Below are positions 55,360-64,000 of a stretch of 64,000 nucleotides of DNA, piece by piece (position 1 is the first letter of the stretch; each line of letters opens with the position of its first letter). The position numbers were made by a program, and so were the translations under genes. Origin of the DNA: Streptomyces scopuliridis RB72. GTDB lineage: Bacteria > Actinomycetota > Actinomycetes > Streptomycetales > Streptomycetaceae. Location of the stretch: positions 31,446-95,445 of the forward strand of contig NZ_JOEI01000021.1 of assembly GCF_000718095.1 (NCBI RefSeq). Reading direction: 5' to 3'. Under the pieces are notes generated by a model, which saw only the letters and a list, made by a program, of their open reading frames with translations, was not told the DNA's origin and did no database searches.

Positions 55360-56268
55360 TCAGCGGGAACGCTTCGGCAGCGGTACCCGTACGAGATCGG
55401 CGGCGACCGTCAGTTCGCCCTCGAAGCCCGCCGCGCGTGCCTGCCGTTCGAACTCGTCCGGGTCGCTGTAGCGCTGCGAGAAGTGCGTGAGCACCAGATG
55501 CCCCACGCCCGCGTCCCGCGCGGCCCGCCCCGCCTGGCCGGCGGTGAGATGGCCGTGGTCGGTGGCCAGCCGCTCGTCCCCGTCGAGGAACGTCGACTCG
55601 ATGACCAGCAGATCGCACCCCTCGGCCAGCGCGTGCACGCCCTCGCAGAGCCGGGTGTCCATGACGAAGGCGAACCGCTGTCCCCGGCGCGTCTCGCTGA
55701 CCTCCTCCAGCGTGACGCCGTTCAGCACGCCCTCCCGCTGGAGGCGGCCGACATCCGGGCCCGCGATACCGTGCGCGGCCAGCCGCACCGGGTCCATGCG
55801 GCGCCCGTCGGGCTCGGTGAGGCGGTAGCCGTACGACTCGACGGGGTGGGAGAGCTTGCGCGCCTCCAGGGTGTACGCGGGGGTGCGCGCGAGCACGCCG
55901 TCGGCGGTGACCGGCGCTTCGGTCAGCTCGACGGACTCGCGGTAGGCCGTGGCGTACCGCAGCCGCTCGAAGTAGCGCTGCCCGCTCGCCGGGTAGTGCG
56001 CGGTGATCTCGTGCGGCACCTGGTCGAGATTGATGCGCTGGATGACCCCGGCCAGTCCGAGCGAGTGATCACCGTGGAAGTGCGTGACACAGATGCGGTG
56101 GATGTCGTGCGCGGCGACCCCGGCGCGCAGCATCTGGCGCTGGGTGCCCTCGCCCGGGTCGAAGAGCAGGCCCTCGCCGTCCCAGCGCAGCAGATAGCCG
56201 TTGTGGTTGCGATGGCGGGTGGGCACCTGGCTCGCGGTGCCCAGCACGACCAGTTCCCGTACGGACAA
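55360..56268 (-). CDS. rnz: Ribonuclease Z / MBL-fold hydrolase
   Basis: 302 residues. [41 protein letters not shown] with the histidine motif [30 protein letters not shown] and [11 protein letters not shown] are tRNase Z features. It trims the 3' trailer of tRNA precursors. Start is TTG 56268, no better ATG is present and the family N-terminus begins there. It lies 5 bp after the HIT-gene stop. Confidence 0.92.
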   Translation of the reverse strand: MSVRELVVLGTASQVPTRHRNHNGYLLRWDGEGLLFDPGEGTQRQMLRAGVAAHDIHRICVTHFHGDHSLGLAGVIQRINLDQVPHEITAHYPASGQRYFERLRYATAYRESVELTEAPVTADGVLARTPAYTLEARKLSHPVESYGYRLTEPDGRRMDPVRLAAHGIAGPDVGRLQREGVLNGVTLEEVSETRRGQRFAFVMDTRLCEGVHALAEGCDLLVIESTFLDGDERLATDHGHLTAGQAGRAARDAGVGHLVLTHFSQRYSDPDEFERQARAAGFEGELTVAADLVRVPLPKRSR

Positions 56269-56273
56269 GACGC

Positions 56274-56633
56274 CTACCCGGGGGGCCAGTTGAAGCCGCG
56301 CCCGCCCAGGACATGGGCGTGCGCGTGGAAGACGGTCTGGCCCGCGCCCGCGCCCGTGTTGAAGACGATCCGGTAGCCGCTGCCGTCGGTCCCGTCGGCG
56401 ACGGCGACCGCGGCGGCCTCGCGCAGCACATCGGCGGCGATGGCGGGCTCGACCGTGGCGAGGGTGCCCGCGTCCGGGTAGTGCACCCGCGGGATGACCA
56501 GGACATGGGTCGGGGCCTGCGGGTTGATGTCACGGAAGGCGAGGGTGGTCTCGGTCTCGCGGACGACGGTGGCCGGCACATCCCCCGAGACGATCTTGCA
56601 GAACAGGCAGTCCGCCTGCGGTTCTCCCGCCAT
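56274..56633 (-). CDS. HIT-family nucleotide hydrolase
   Basis: 119 residues. [16 protein letters not shown] (zinc-like Cys pair of Hint group), [20 protein letters not shown], and the catalytic HAHAHVLGG (HxHxH). HIT/Hint proteins hydrolyse nucleoside phosphoramidates. ATG 56633 follows GAGGAGG; upstream in-frame ATG 56681 is not family-like. Confidence 0.93.
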   Translation of the reverse strand: MAGEPQADCLFCKIVSGDVPATVVRETETTLAFRDINPQAPTHVLVIPRVHYPDAGTLATVEPAIAADVLREAAAVAVADGTDGSGYRIVFNTGAGAGQTVFHAHAHVLGGRGFNWPPG

Positions 56634-56741
56634 GGTCCGGGCCTCCTCGGCACCACTGGTGATCAGTTGAGTACGTCGCATGCTATCCGGTGCGGTCGGG
56701 GCCCGCGGCCGTCACAACACCGCCTCGGCACCGGCGGCCCG

Positions 56742-57479
56742 TCAGGACCAGCGGCCGGTGCGGCCGAGCAGGAGCGCCGTGGCCGCCGTCCCCGCGGTGG
56801 AGGTCCGCAGTACGCTGCGGCCCAGCCGGTACGGCCGTGCGCCCGCCTCCGCGAAAGCCGTCAACTCCTGTGGGGACACGCCCCCTTCGGGCCCCACGAC
56901 GAGCACGATCCGGCCCTCCGACGGCAGCGAGGCGGTGGCCAGCGGCTTGCTGCCCCCCTCGTGCAGTACGGCCGCGAAGTCCGCGTCCGCGAGCAGCGCC
57001 GCGACCTGCCTGGCCGACAGCGCGTCCGTGACCTCGGGGAAGCGGAGCCTGCGCGACTGCTTGCCCGCCTCGCGGGCGGTGGCCCGCCACTTGGCGAGCG
57101 CCTTGGCGCCCCGCTCGCCCTTCCACTGCGTGATGCAGCGCGCGGCCTGCCACGGCACGATCGCGTCGACACCGGTCTCGGTCATCGTCTCGACGGCCAG
57201 CTCCCCTCGGTCGCCCTTGGGCAGCGCCTGGACGACCGTGATCCGGGGCGTGGGCTCCGGCTCGGTCCGTACCTCGGTGACGGCGACGTCCAGCCGGTCC
57301 TTGCCCTCGACCGCGGCGACCGTTCCGTACGCGCCGGTGCCCGCGCCGTCCGTCAGCACGATCTCCTCGCCGACGCGCAGCCGCCGTACGGACACGGCGT
57401 GCCGCCCCTCGGGGCCGTCCAGCGTGACCGTACCGACCCGCAGTCCGCCGCCCTCGACGACGAAGACAGGAGCGGTCAC
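56742..57479 (-). CDS. rsmE: 16S rRNA (uracil1498-N3)-methyltransferase
   Basis: 245 residues. N-terminal PUA-like part (EGRHAVSVRRLRVGEEIVLTDG) and SPOUT-knot methyltransferase: ALPKGDRGELAVETMTETGVDAIVPWQAARC, and SAM-binding VGPEGGVSPQEL...LGRSVLRTSTAG. It methylates U1498 of 16S rRNA. GTG start overlaps the nitronate-monooxygenase stop (GTGA). Confidence 0.95.
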   Translation of the reverse strand: MTAPVFVVEGGGLRVGTVTLDGPEGRHAVSVRRLRVGEEIVLTDGAGTGAYGTVAAVEGKDRLDVAVTEVRTEPEPTPRITVVQALPKGDRGELAVETMTETGVDAIVPWQAARCITQWKGERGAKALAKWRATAREAGKQSRRLRFPEVTDALSARQVAALLADADFAAVLHEGGSKPLATASLPSEGRIVLVVGPEGGVSPQELTAFAEAGARPYRLGRSVLRTSTAGTAATALLLGRTGRWS

Positions 57480-58555
57480 GAGACGTTGCCCAGACCCGGC
57501 ATCAACGAGGCGCGGGTCGCTTCGAGTTCACCGTTCAGCACCTCGACCAGCTGTCCGGCCGGCAGATCGCGGGCCATCCGGTGGCCCTGTCCCGCCCAGA
57601 GCGCCATGCCCTGCGCGTCGCCCACCCTGGCGGCGGCCTTGCGCAGCCCGGAGGTGAGGTGGTGGATCTCGGGGTAGGCGGGCGGGGCGTACCGGCCGTG
57701 CTCGCGCATGAAGCGGTTCACGAGGCCGCGCGCGGGGCGCCCGGAGAACGCCCGGGTCAGCTCGGTCCGTACGAACAGCGGGTTGGTCATGGCCTGCTTG
57801 TGCAGCGCGTTCGCGCCGGACTCCGGGCACACCAGGAACGCCGTGCCGAGCTGCGCCGCGTCGGCGCCCGCCGCGAGCACCGCCGCGATCTGGCCCCCGC
57901 GCATCAGCCCGCCGGCGGCGATGACCGGCAGCTGTACGGTCTCCCTGACCTGGGTCACCAGCGAGAGCAGTCCGATCCCCGCGCCGTCGGTGGCCGGATC
58001 GTCGCGGTGCGTGCCCTGGTGGCCGCCGGCCTCGATGCCCTGGACGCAGACCGCGTCGGCGCCGGACCACTGCGCGGTCTGGGCCTCCTCGGGGGTGGTC
58101 ACCGTGACCACGGTGTACGTCCCGGCCTGGGCGAAGGCGTCGAGCGTCGTCCTGGTCGGGCAGCCGAAGGTGAACGACACGACGGGCACCGGGTCGTCGA
58201 GCAGTATCGCCAGCTTCGCCTCGTACCCGTCGTCCCGTCCCGCGTCGGGGTCGCCGAGCGGCGTCTCGTACCAGGTCGCCTCACCGGCGAGCTGGTTGCG
58301 GTAGACCTCCACGGCCGAGTGGTCGGCGTAACGGGGCTGCGGCATGAAGAGATTGATACCGAAGGGGCACGCGGTCAGCCCGCGCAACTGTTTGACCTCT
58401 TCGTACATGCCGTCCGCCGTTTTGTACCCGGCGGCGAGGAACCCGAGACCGCCGGCCTCGGAGACGGCCGCGGCCAGCTGCGGACAGGAGGCGCCGCCCG
58501 CCATGGGGGCCTGCACGATCGGATACCGGCAGAGATCGGTCAGTGCGGAGGACAT
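57476..58555 (-). CDS. Nitronate monooxygenase-like flavoprotein
   Basis: 359 residues. FMN barrel of the NMO family: PIVQAPMAGGASCPQLAAAVSEAGGLGFLAAGY, INLFMP, VVSFTFGCP, VCVQGIEAGGHQG (catalytic-site His), VIAAGGLMRGGQIAAVLAAGADAAQLGTAFL. It oxidises nitronates (e.g. propionate-3-nitronate) or related compounds. First gene of the nmo-rsmE pair. Confidence 0.92.
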   Translation of the reverse strand: MSSALTDLCRYPIVQAPMAGGASCPQLAAAVSEAGGLGFLAAGYKTADGMYEEVKQLRGLTACPFGINLFMPQPRYADHSAVEVYRNQLAGEATWYETPLGDPDAGRDDGYEAKLAILLDDPVPVVSFTFGCPTRTTLDAFAQAGTYTVVTVTTPEEAQTAQWSGADAVCVQGIEAGGHQGTHRDDPATDGAGIGLLSLVTQVRETVQLPVIAAGGLMRGGQIAAVLAAGADAAQLGTAFLVCPESGANALHKQAMTNPLFVRTELTRAFSGRPARGLVNRFMREHGRYAPPAYPEIHHLTSGLRKAAARVGDAQGMALWAGQGHRMARDLPAGQLVEVLNGELEATRASLMPGLGNVS

Positions 58556-58662
58556 GCAGGCATCGTGCCATGCCTTGTATGACAGCTACGAATCGGTGCC
58601 GCGTCGGGCATGTGACAGAGGAATGCGCGGCGGATCACGGGCACCGCGCCCGCGGGACAACA

Positions 58663-58696
58663 CCGATGGCCCGGGGAGCGATCCCCGGGCCATCGG
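58663..58696 (-). terminator. Terminator of the hrcA-dnaJ operon
   Basis: CCGATGGCCCGGGGA (58663-58677) and TCCCCGGGCCATCGG (58682-58696) make a perfect 15-bp stem with loop GCGA. It lies about 210 bp beyond the dnaJ stop, with MITE copy 3 in between, so the element has been inserted between gene and terminator. Confidence 0.85.
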
Positions 58697-58711
58697 CCAG
58701 AACACGTCCGT

Positions 58712-58880
58712 CTAGGCCCTGTCCGGTCGATCTTCGCGGGCCCGCGACGCCTGGCACGCACGCTCGCCGCGTTGTCGGAGCCGCCCGAGTACATCCAGTA
58801 CACGGGCGATCCTCCGCCTTGCGATCGCACGCACCAGACGCCGCGGCCTGATCCGCGAAGACCGACCGGACAGGACCTAG
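58712..58880 (+). mobile_element. MITE-like element, copy 3
   Basis: 161 bp between CTAG (58712-58715) and CTAG (58877-58880). Ends are GCCCTGTCCGGTCGATCTTCG and the complement of GTCCTGTCCGGTCGGTCTTCG. The right CTAG coincides with the first copy of a 28-bp duplication of the dnaJ end. Interior closely resembles copy 2. Confidence 0.85.
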
Positions 58881-58932
58881 CGGCCGTTGAAGGCGCCCTT
58901 CAGCCTAGCGGCCGTTGAAGGCGTCCTTCAGC
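58877..58932 (-). repeat. 28-bp tandem duplication of the dnaJ 3' end
   Basis: Units 58877-58904 and 58905-58932 differ at one base (27 of 28 identical). Each begins with CTAG, whose complement supplies a dnaJ-type stop codon. The functional stop is in the second unit (58905-58907); the first unit is a duplicate of the last ~9 codons and abuts MITE copy 3. Confidence 0.9.
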
Positions 58933-60041
58933 CGCGAGAACAGCCCCTGCTGTCCCGGCTGGAACTGGCCCGTGGGCCGTTCCTCGCCGCGCAGCTTCGC
59001 CAGCTCCCGCAGCAGCCGCTCCTGCTCCGGGTCCAGCTTCGACGGGGTCATCACCTCGACGTGAACGATCAGATCGCCCCGGCCGCCGCCCCGCAGATGC
59101 GTGATGCCCCGGCCGTGCAGCGGAATCGACTGGCCCGACTGCGTGCCGGGACGTACGTCGATCTCCTCCAGGCCGTCCAGCGTCTCCAGCGGGCACTTCG
59201 TGCCCAGCGACGCCGCGGTCATCGGGATCGTGACCGTGCAGTGCAGATCGTCGCCGCGCCGCTGGAACACCGCGTGCGGCAACTCATGGATCTCGACGTA
59301 CAGATCACCGGCGGGGCCGCCGCCGGGGCCGACCTCGCCCTCACCCGCGAGCTGGATACGCGTGCCGTTGTCGACCCCGGCCGGGATCTTGACGGTGAGC
59401 GTACGGCGCGAGCGGATCCGGCCGTCGCCCGCGCACTCGGGGCACGGCGTCGGCACGACCGTACCGAAGCCCTGGCACTGCGGGCACGGCCGCGAGGTCA
59501 TGACCTGGCCCAGGAAGGACCGGGTGACCTGCGAGACCTCACCGCGGCCACGGCACATGTCACAGGTCTGCGCCGACGTGCCCGGCGCCGCGCCCTCGCC
59601 CGAACAGGTCGTACAGACCACGGCCGTGTCGACCTGGATGTCCTTGGTCGTGCCGAAGGCCGACTCGTTGAGGTCGATCTCCAGCCGGATCATCGCGTCC
59701 TGGCCGCGCCGCGTCCGCGACCGCGGGCCACGCTGCGACGCCGTACCGAAGAACGCGTCCATGATGTCGGAGAAGTTGCCGAAACCACCGGCTCCGAATC
59801 CGCCCGCGCCCCCGCCACCGCTCTGCGAGAGGGGGTCACCGCCGAGGTCGTAGACCTGCTTCTTCTGCGGGTCCGACAACACCTCGTAGGCGGCGTTGAT
59901 CTCCTTGAAGCGCTCTTGCGTCTTGGGATCGGGATTGACATCCGGGTGCAGCTCGCGCGCGAGTCTGCGGAATGCCTTCTTGATCTCGTCCTGAGATGCG
60001 TCGCGGCGCACGCCGAGTACGGCGTAGTAGTCCGTGGCCAC
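58905..60041 (-). CDS. dnaJ: Chaperone DnaJ (second copy type, HrcA operon)
   Basis: 378 residues. J-domain with HPD (ARELHPDVNPDPK), Gly-rich region, zinc-finger domain with four CxxCxGxG-like repeats (CTTCSGEGAAPG, CDMCRGRG, CPQCQGFG, CPECAGDG) and C-terminal substrate-binding domain. It stimulates DnaK ATPase. GTG start directly follows the hrcA stop. Located next to hrcA, so heat-shock controlled. Its 3' end is duplicated by a 28-bp tandem repeat beside a MITE. Confidence 0.96.
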   Translation of the reverse strand: MATDYYAVLGVRRDASQDEIKKAFRRLARELHPDVNPDPKTQERFKEINAAYEVLSDPQKKQVYDLGGDPLSQSGGGGAGGFGAGGFGNFSDIMDAFFGTASQRGPRSRTRRGQDAMIRLEIDLNESAFGTTKDIQVDTAVVCTTCSGEGAAPGTSAQTCDMCRGRGEVSQVTRSFLGQVMTSRPCPQCQGFGTVVPTPCPECAGDGRIRSRRTLTVKIPAGVDNGTRIQLAGEGEVGPGGGPAGDLYVEIHELPHAVFQRRGDDLHCTVTIPMTAASLGTKCPLETLDGLEEIDVRPGTQSGQSIPLHGRGITHLRGGGRGDLIVHVEVMTPSKLDPEQERLLRELAKLRGEERPTGQFQPGQQGLFSRLKDAFNGR

Positions 60042-61058
60042 TTACGACTCCGCCAGGATCTGTCCGACGTAACGTGCCACTGCGCGTACCGCTCCCATCG
60101 TTCCGGGGTAGTCCATGCGGGTCGGTCCGACCACGCCGAGTTTGGCGACTGCCTCGTCGCCCGAACCGTAGCCGACCGCGACGACGGACGTGGAGTTGAG
60201 GCCCTCATGGGCGTTCTCGTGCCCAATACGTACGGTCATGCCGGGGTCCTTGGCCTCGCCGAGCAGCTTGAGGAGCACCACATGCTCCTCCAGCGCCTCC
60301 AGCACCGGCCGGATGGTCAACGGGAAATCGTGTCCGAAGCGGGTGATGTTGGCGGTACCGCCGATCATCAGCCGCTCCTCGGTCTCCTCGACCAGGGTTT
60401 CGAGCAGGGTCGCGAGCACTGTGGTGACGGTCCCCCGGTCCTCCTGCTCGAAGGAATCGGGCAGGTCCTGCACCAGCTGCGGGACATCCGCGAAGCGGCG
60501 CCCGACCACCCGGCTGTTGAGCCGGGCCCTCAGGTCCGCGAGCGAGGTCTCGCCGAAGGGCGCGGAACAGTCGATCATGCGCTGCTCGACCCGTCCGGTG
60601 TCCGTGATCAGGACGAGCATCAGCCGGGCGGGCGCCAGCGCCAGCAGCTCCACATGCCGCACCGTCGAACGGGTCAGCGAGGGGTACTGGACGACGGCGA
60701 CCTGCCGGGTGAGCTGCGCCAGCAGCCGTACCGTACGGCCCACGACATCGTCGAGGTCGACCGCTCCGTCCAGGAAGTTCTGGATGGCGCGGCGCTCCGG
60801 CGAGGACAGGGGTTTGACCCCCGCCAGCTTGTCGACGAAGAGCCGGTATCCCTTGTCCGTCGGGATACGGCCCGCGCTGGTGTGCGGCTGGGCGATGAAG
60901 CCCTCGTCCTCCAGCACCGCCATGTCGTTGCGCACGGTCGCCGGGGAGACACCGAGCTTGTGCCGCTCGGTGAGCGCCTTGGAGCCGACGGGCTCTTCCG
61001 TCCCGACATAGTCCTGGACGATGGCGCGCAGCACCTCCAGCCTGCGTTCGCTGAGCAT
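60042..61058 (-). CDS. hrcA: Heat-inducible repressor HrcA
   Basis: 338 residues. N-terminal winged helix ([68 protein letters not shown]) and the GAF-like HrcA domain. It represses heat-shock genes by binding the CIRCE element; one lies just upstream of its own start. GAGGTG precedes the ATG. dnaJ begins at the next base after its stop. Confidence 0.96.
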   Translation of the reverse strand: MLSERRLEVLRAIVQDYVGTEEPVGSKALTERHKLGVSPATVRNDMAVLEDEGFIAQPHTSAGRIPTDKGYRLFVDKLAGVKPLSSPERRAIQNFLDGAVDLDDVVGRTVRLLAQLTRQVAVVQYPSLTRSTVRHVELLALAPARLMLVLITDTGRVEQRMIDCSAPFGETSLADLRARLNSRVVGRRFADVPQLVQDLPDSFEQEDRGTVTTVLATLLETLVEETEERLMIGGTANITRFGHDFPLTIRPVLEALEEHVVLLKLLGEAKDPGMTVRIGHENAHEGLNSTSVVAVGYGSGDEAVAKLGVVGPTRMDYPGTMGAVRAVARYVGQILAES

Positions 61059-61094
61059 CGCGCACACCTCCAGCTCTCGTCCGTCGTTCCGGCT

Positions 61095-61121
61095 TTGGCA
61101 CTCGCTCTGGAGGAGTGCCAG
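61095..61121. promoter_or_regulatory. CIRCE element (HrcA operator)
   Basis: TTGGCACTC (61095-61103), 9-bp spacer, GAGTGCCAG (61113-61121): eight of nine pairs complementary, matching the CIRCE consensus TTAGCACTC-N9-GAGTGCTAA. Located about 37 bp upstream of hrcA on the minus strand. Confidence 0.92.
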
Positions 61122-61232
61122 CACTCCCCCAGCCAGTGTACGGCCGTGGGGTACACCGCTAGCAAGAGCAGCCGACCACGCTACCCCGCGATCGCGCTGG
61201 TCGCTGCCGATAGCGTCCCGTAGCGTCCCGGT

Positions 61233-61955
61233 ATGAACGTCGCTTGGGAAGAGTCCGGGTGGGAACAGCTGGCTCCAGGAGTGGGGCGGCTGCGGCTGCC
61301 GGGGTGGGACGCGACGACCGGACTGGCCGTCGGCACCGACGCGGCGCTGCTGTACGACACGGGCTCCACGCTCCGCGAGGGCGCCGGCATCCGGGCCCGG
61401 ACACGGACCCTGCTCGGCGGCCGGCGCGTGACCCATATCGCGCTGAGCCACCCGCACTTCGACCATGTGCTGGGCACGGCCGCGTTCGCGGGGGCGGAGG
61501 TGTACGGGGCCGTGGGCATGGCGGAACTGCTCACGAGGGACGCGGCGGGCCTGTACGAGGACGCCGTACGCCACGGGGTCGCCGCCGCGGAGGCCGCCGA
61601 GGCGGTGGACCTCCTGGTGGCGCCCCGGCACGCGGTGTCCGGGGAAGTGACGCTGGACCTGGGCGGCCTCCGGATCCTGCTCGCGAACGCCGGGCCCGGT
61701 CATACCGCCCACGATCTCGCGATGCTGGTGCCGGGCTCCCCCGCGGTGGTCTTCTGCGGCGATCTGGTGGAGGAGTCCGGCGAGCCCCAGGCGGGCCCCG
61801 ACGCGGTCCCCGCGCGCTGGCCGGCGGCCCTGGACCGGCTGCTCGCGCTGGGCGGCGAGGACGCGCTGTATGTGCCGGGGCACGGGGCGGTGGTGGACGC
61901 GGCCTTCGTACGGGCGCAGCGCGACGCGCTGGCCGCGCGTTCCGGGGGCTCATAG
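61233..61955 (+). CDS. MBL-fold metallo-hydrolase
   Basis: 240 residues. HPHFDH (HxHxDH), [13 protein letters not shown] (metal His), FCGDLVEES (Asp) and VPGHGAVV (final His) make a complete metallo-beta-lactamase metal site. Family members hydrolyse thioesters, lactones or phosphodiesters; the substrate is unknown. It is divergent from hrcA and followed by the DUF3097 gene. Confidence 0.9.
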   Translation: MNVAWEESGWEQLAPGVGRLRLPGWDATTGLAVGTDAALLYDTGSTLREGAGIRARTRTLLGGRRVTHIALSHPHFDHVLGTAAFAGAEVYGAVGMAELLTRDAAGLYEDAVRHGVAAAEAAEAVDLLVAPRHAVSGEVTLDLGGLRILLANAGPGHTAHDLAMLVPGSPAVVFCGDLVEESGEPQAGPDAVPARWPAALDRLLALGGEDALYVPGHGAVVDAAFVRAQRDALAARSGGS

Positions 61956-61989
61956 CCGCGGCGCCAGGTCCGGGCCTATCGTCTTGCGA

Positions 61990-62802
61990 ATGCGCAGCTA
62001 CAGCCCTGATCTGACGCCCCCGTGGAAGAAGTCCACGCCCGCGCCCGAGGTCCCCGCCGAGCCGGATCTGGTGGTCGAGGAGGTGTCGACGGGCTTCTGC
62101 GGGGCAGTGATCCGGTGCGAGAAGACCGCGGAGGGTCCGACGGTCACGCTGGAGGACCGCTTCGGCAAGCACCGGGTCTTCCCGCTGCTCCCCGCCGGCT
62201 TCCTCCTGGAGGGCCGCCCGGTCACCCTGATCCGCCCGTCCACGGCGGGCCCCTCCCGCCCGTCCCGCACCGCCTCCGGCTCGGTCGCCGTCCCCGGGGT
62301 CCGCGCGCGCGTGGCCAGGGCGGGCCGTATCTACGTGGAGGGCCGGCACGACGCGGAGCTGGTCGAGAAGGTGTGGGGCGACGATCTGCGCATCGAGGGC
62401 GTGGTCGTGGAGTACCTGGGCGGCATCGACGACCTCCCCGCCATCGTCACCGACTTCGCCCCGGCCCCGGACGCGCGGCTGGGCGTCCTGGTCGACCACC
62501 TGGTGCCGGGCACGAAGGAGTCCCGCATCGCGTCCGCGGTGACCGGCGCGGACGTCCTGGTGGTGGGCCACCCCTACATCGACGTCTGGGAGGCGGTGAA
62601 GCCGTCGTCGGTGGGGATCGCGGCGTGGCCGACGGTACCGAGGGGCGAGGACTGGAAGACGGGCGTGTGCCGCGCGCTGGGCTGGCCGGAGAACACGGGG
62701 GCGGCGTGGCAGCACATCCTCTCGCGGGTCCGCACGTACAGAGACCTGGAGCCGTCGCTGCTGGGCCGGGTGGAAGAACTGATCGACTTCGTCACGGCGT
62801 AG
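61990..62802 (+). CDS. DUF3097 family protein
   Basis: 270 residues. RSYSPDLTPPWKKSTPAP, EVSTGFCGAVIRCEKTAEGPTVTLEDRFGKHRVFPL and a TOPRIM-like RIYVEGRHDAELVEKVWGDDLRIEGVVVEYLGG...GVLVDHLVPGTKESRIA are typical of this actinobacterial family. The acidic residues resemble a TOPRIM metal site, hinting at a nucleic-acid role. ATG 61990 begins the conserved sequence. Confidence 0.9.
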   Translation: MRSYSPDLTPPWKKSTPAPEVPAEPDLVVEEVSTGFCGAVIRCEKTAEGPTVTLEDRFGKHRVFPLLPAGFLLEGRPVTLIRPSTAGPSRPSRTASGSVAVPGVRARVARAGRIYVEGRHDAELVEKVWGDDLRIEGVVVEYLGGIDDLPAIVTDFAPAPDARLGVLVDHLVPGTKESRIASAVTGADVLVVGHPYIDVWEAVKPSSVGIAAWPTVPRGEDWKTGVCRALGWPENTGAAWQHILSRVRTYRDLEPSLLGRVEELIDFVTA

Positions 62803-63825
62803 GTGGTGCGGACCGGTCCGTCTTCGGCCGGGGTCCGGGTGCGGGTTGTCGCCGGGGTGCGCCCTGAGCCTCCCGGCTGGGGGTCGTGGTCCGGGGTGCG
62901 GCCGTCTGCGACCCGGGGCCGGTGGTCCGGGTGCGGGTTGTTGCCAGGTGGCGCCCTGAGCCTCCCGGCTGGGGGTCGTGGTCCGGGGTGCGGCCGTCTG
63001 CGGCCCGGGGCCGGTGGTCGGGTGCGGGTTGTCGCCGGGTGGCGCGGTTCGCCTCCGGCGGGGGGTCGTGGTCGGGGGTGCGGTCGTCTTTGGCCGGGGC
63101 CGGTGGTCCGGGTGCGGGTTGTTGCCGGGTGGCGCTCCGGGGCTCGCGCCCGGGACGGCATGATTTACGGCGCGCAGCAGCCCTGACGATGGGTTCGAGC
63201 GGTCACGCGCTACAAATCACGCTTTAGTGTCCCGGACACGACCCCTGCGCGCCCCCCTTCACCGTCCGCACAGGCGGCCCGGCCGTGCGCAAGGGCGGGC
63301 AGGGGAGGCGGCGGCAATCTCCCGCACCCGGCCCCACCAGGGCAGCGAGCGGCGGAGCCCACTGGCCCACGCTCCCTCACCGGGGCGGCGAATGACCGGG
63401 GCCACCGGGCCGCACCCGCCCCCAACGCCCAGCCGGGCGGCGAGTGGTGGGGCCCACCGGGCCGCACCCGCCCCCAACGCCCAGCCGGGCGGCGAGTGGT
63501 GGGGCCCACCGGGCCGCACCCCGCCCGCGATCCCCAGCCGGGCAGTGGGTCGCGGGGGACCACCGGCGGGAGGGGGCCGGGGTCGGAGGAGGTGCGTGTC
63601 CGGACGTAAAGCGTCGCAGCTCGCGCGAAGCGCGGTGAGGAAAGCAGTCCGGACACGCACCTCGGGAGACCCCGGCCCCCGCACCACGACGACGCACCCG
63701 CACCCCGAACCCCGCCGGACGGCGCACCGCCCCGGCACCCGCACCACGACCACGCACCCGCACGCAACGACCCCCCGCCGGAGGCGCACCGCACCCGGCA
63801 CCCCGCCGGACGGCGCACCGCCCGA
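62803..63825. repeat. Gene-free 1-kb spacer with three sets of GC-rich tandem repeats
   Basis: Between the DUF3097 stop and hemW. Set 1 (about 62815-63145): a module around GTGCGGGTTGT recurs at 62839, 62931, 63022 and 63112 (92, 91, 90 bp apart). Set 2 (63383-63540): three copies of a 52-bp unit starting GGGCGGCG at 63383, 63435 and 63487. Set 3 (about 63680-63825): CCCGCCGGAC at 63711 and 63802 (91 bp), GCACCACGAC at 63681 and 63741. Set 3 resembles the reverse complement of parts of set 1. Long open frames here are side effects of GC content. Confidence 0.75.
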
Positions 63826-64000
63826 TCAATCCACCAGGTCCCTGACCACCGCATCCGCCAGCAGACGACCCCTCAGCGTCAGCACCGCCCGCCCCTCCTC
63901 GAACCGCCCCCCCACCAACACCCCGCCCCCCCCCGCCCGCCCCGCCGCCGCCAGCCCCGCCGGCGCCAGCAGTGACAGGTCGCAGCCGTCGGACAGCCGC
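63826..64000 (-). CDS. hemW: HemW-like radical SAM protein, C-terminal end only
   Basis: The last 58 residues are in the window, ending LTLRGRLLADAVVRDLVD, which matches the C-terminus of HemW (formerly HemN-like) in Streptomyces. The segment contains a GGGGVLVGGRFEEGRAVLTLRGR strand region. HemW is a radical SAM heme chaperone; the catalytic CxxxCxxC motif would be outside the window, to the right. A run of nine G (minus strand) occurs inside the coding frame. Confidence 0.75.
   Translation of the reverse strand, partial: RLSDGCDLSLLAPAGLAAAGRAGGGGVLVGGRFEEGRAVLTLRGRLLADAVVRDLVD

Noticed and set aside
58887..61223. 778-codon plus-strand frame opposite dnaJ/hrcA
   Set aside because: Antisense to two well-defined genes with CIRCE and zinc-finger motifs.
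62803..63227. Overlapping open frames with Gly/Arg/Pro repeats
   Set aside because: They are translations of the tandem DNA repeats in several frames and have no ribosome binding sequence.
62815..63540. CRISPR array
   Set aside because: Units are adjacent or only slightly diverged, with no unique spacers of regular length and no cas genes.

Overview
The window is high-GC DNA (long GC-rich reading frames, frequent GTG starts, rare CTAG) whose gene content and order are those of the conserved core of a Streptomyces chromosome. Supporting runs are glyS / znuA-znuC-znuB-zur / uppS-recO, leuA with its leader peptide, phoH-ybeY-CBS protein-mmcQ-CDA-like-era, rnz-HIT-rsmE, and hrcA-dnaJ followed by hemW. 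No rRNA, tRNA, CRISPR array or complete insertion sequence is seen.

Layout. 1-5.6 kb: 3' part of a DUF5682 + von Willebrand factor A fusion gene, translationally coupled to a SWIM zinc-finger gene (part of a MoxR/VWA-type cluster continuing to the left). 5.7-9.8 kb: SanA/YdcF-like membrane protein, GGCT-like protein, cutA, an ABC-exporter remnant, an FMN reductase divergent from a SoxR-type regulator, and a class IV aminotransferase. 10-11.6 kb: a secreted repeat-rich protein and a class F sortase. 11.6-19 kb: TauE/SafE permease, nirBD nitrite reductase, an SDR, a Tat-exported PhoX-like protein and an ArsR-type regulator. 19.5-28.4 kb: ppdK, then a five-gene ABC importer/HAD operon with a divergent GntR regulator. 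28.4-37.6 kb: dus, two MFS exporters, an XRE regulator, small secreted or hypothetical genes, and an aldo/keto reductase with its TetR regulator. 37.6-45.5 kb: glyS, the zinc-uptake cluster, uppS, recO, TerB-like protein. 45.7-49.2 kb: leuA with attenuator peptide, and a protealysin-like M4 protease with an emfourin-type inhibitor. 49.3-61.1 kb: core RNA, ribosome and stress genes including era, ybeY, phoH, rnz, rsmE, dnaJ and CIRCE-controlled hrcA. 61.2-64 kb: MBL hydrolase, DUF3097, a 1-kb repeat-rich spacer and the 3' end of hemW.

Cross-cutting observations. (1) A MITE-like element with a CCTGTCCGG-type terminal inverted repeat occurs three times: once in frame inside the DUF5682-VWA gene, and twice at CTAG sites that overlap TAG stop codons of minus-strand genes (a small zinc-finger gene and dnaJ). 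At dnaJ a 28-bp tandem duplication of the gene end abuts the element. (2) Two plus-strand promoters 1.66 kb apart (32.1 and 33.75 kb) share the -35/-10 layout and two TACCRGG boxes spaced exactly 22 bp, which suggests a small XRE-controlled regulon. (3) The aldo/keto reductase and tetR promoters share GACAG-N10-CTGTC. (4) SoxR, GntR, Zur and CIRCE sites and a leuA attenuator are readable upstream of the expected genes.

Functions are inferred from motifs and family knowledge; nothing was aligned computationally.
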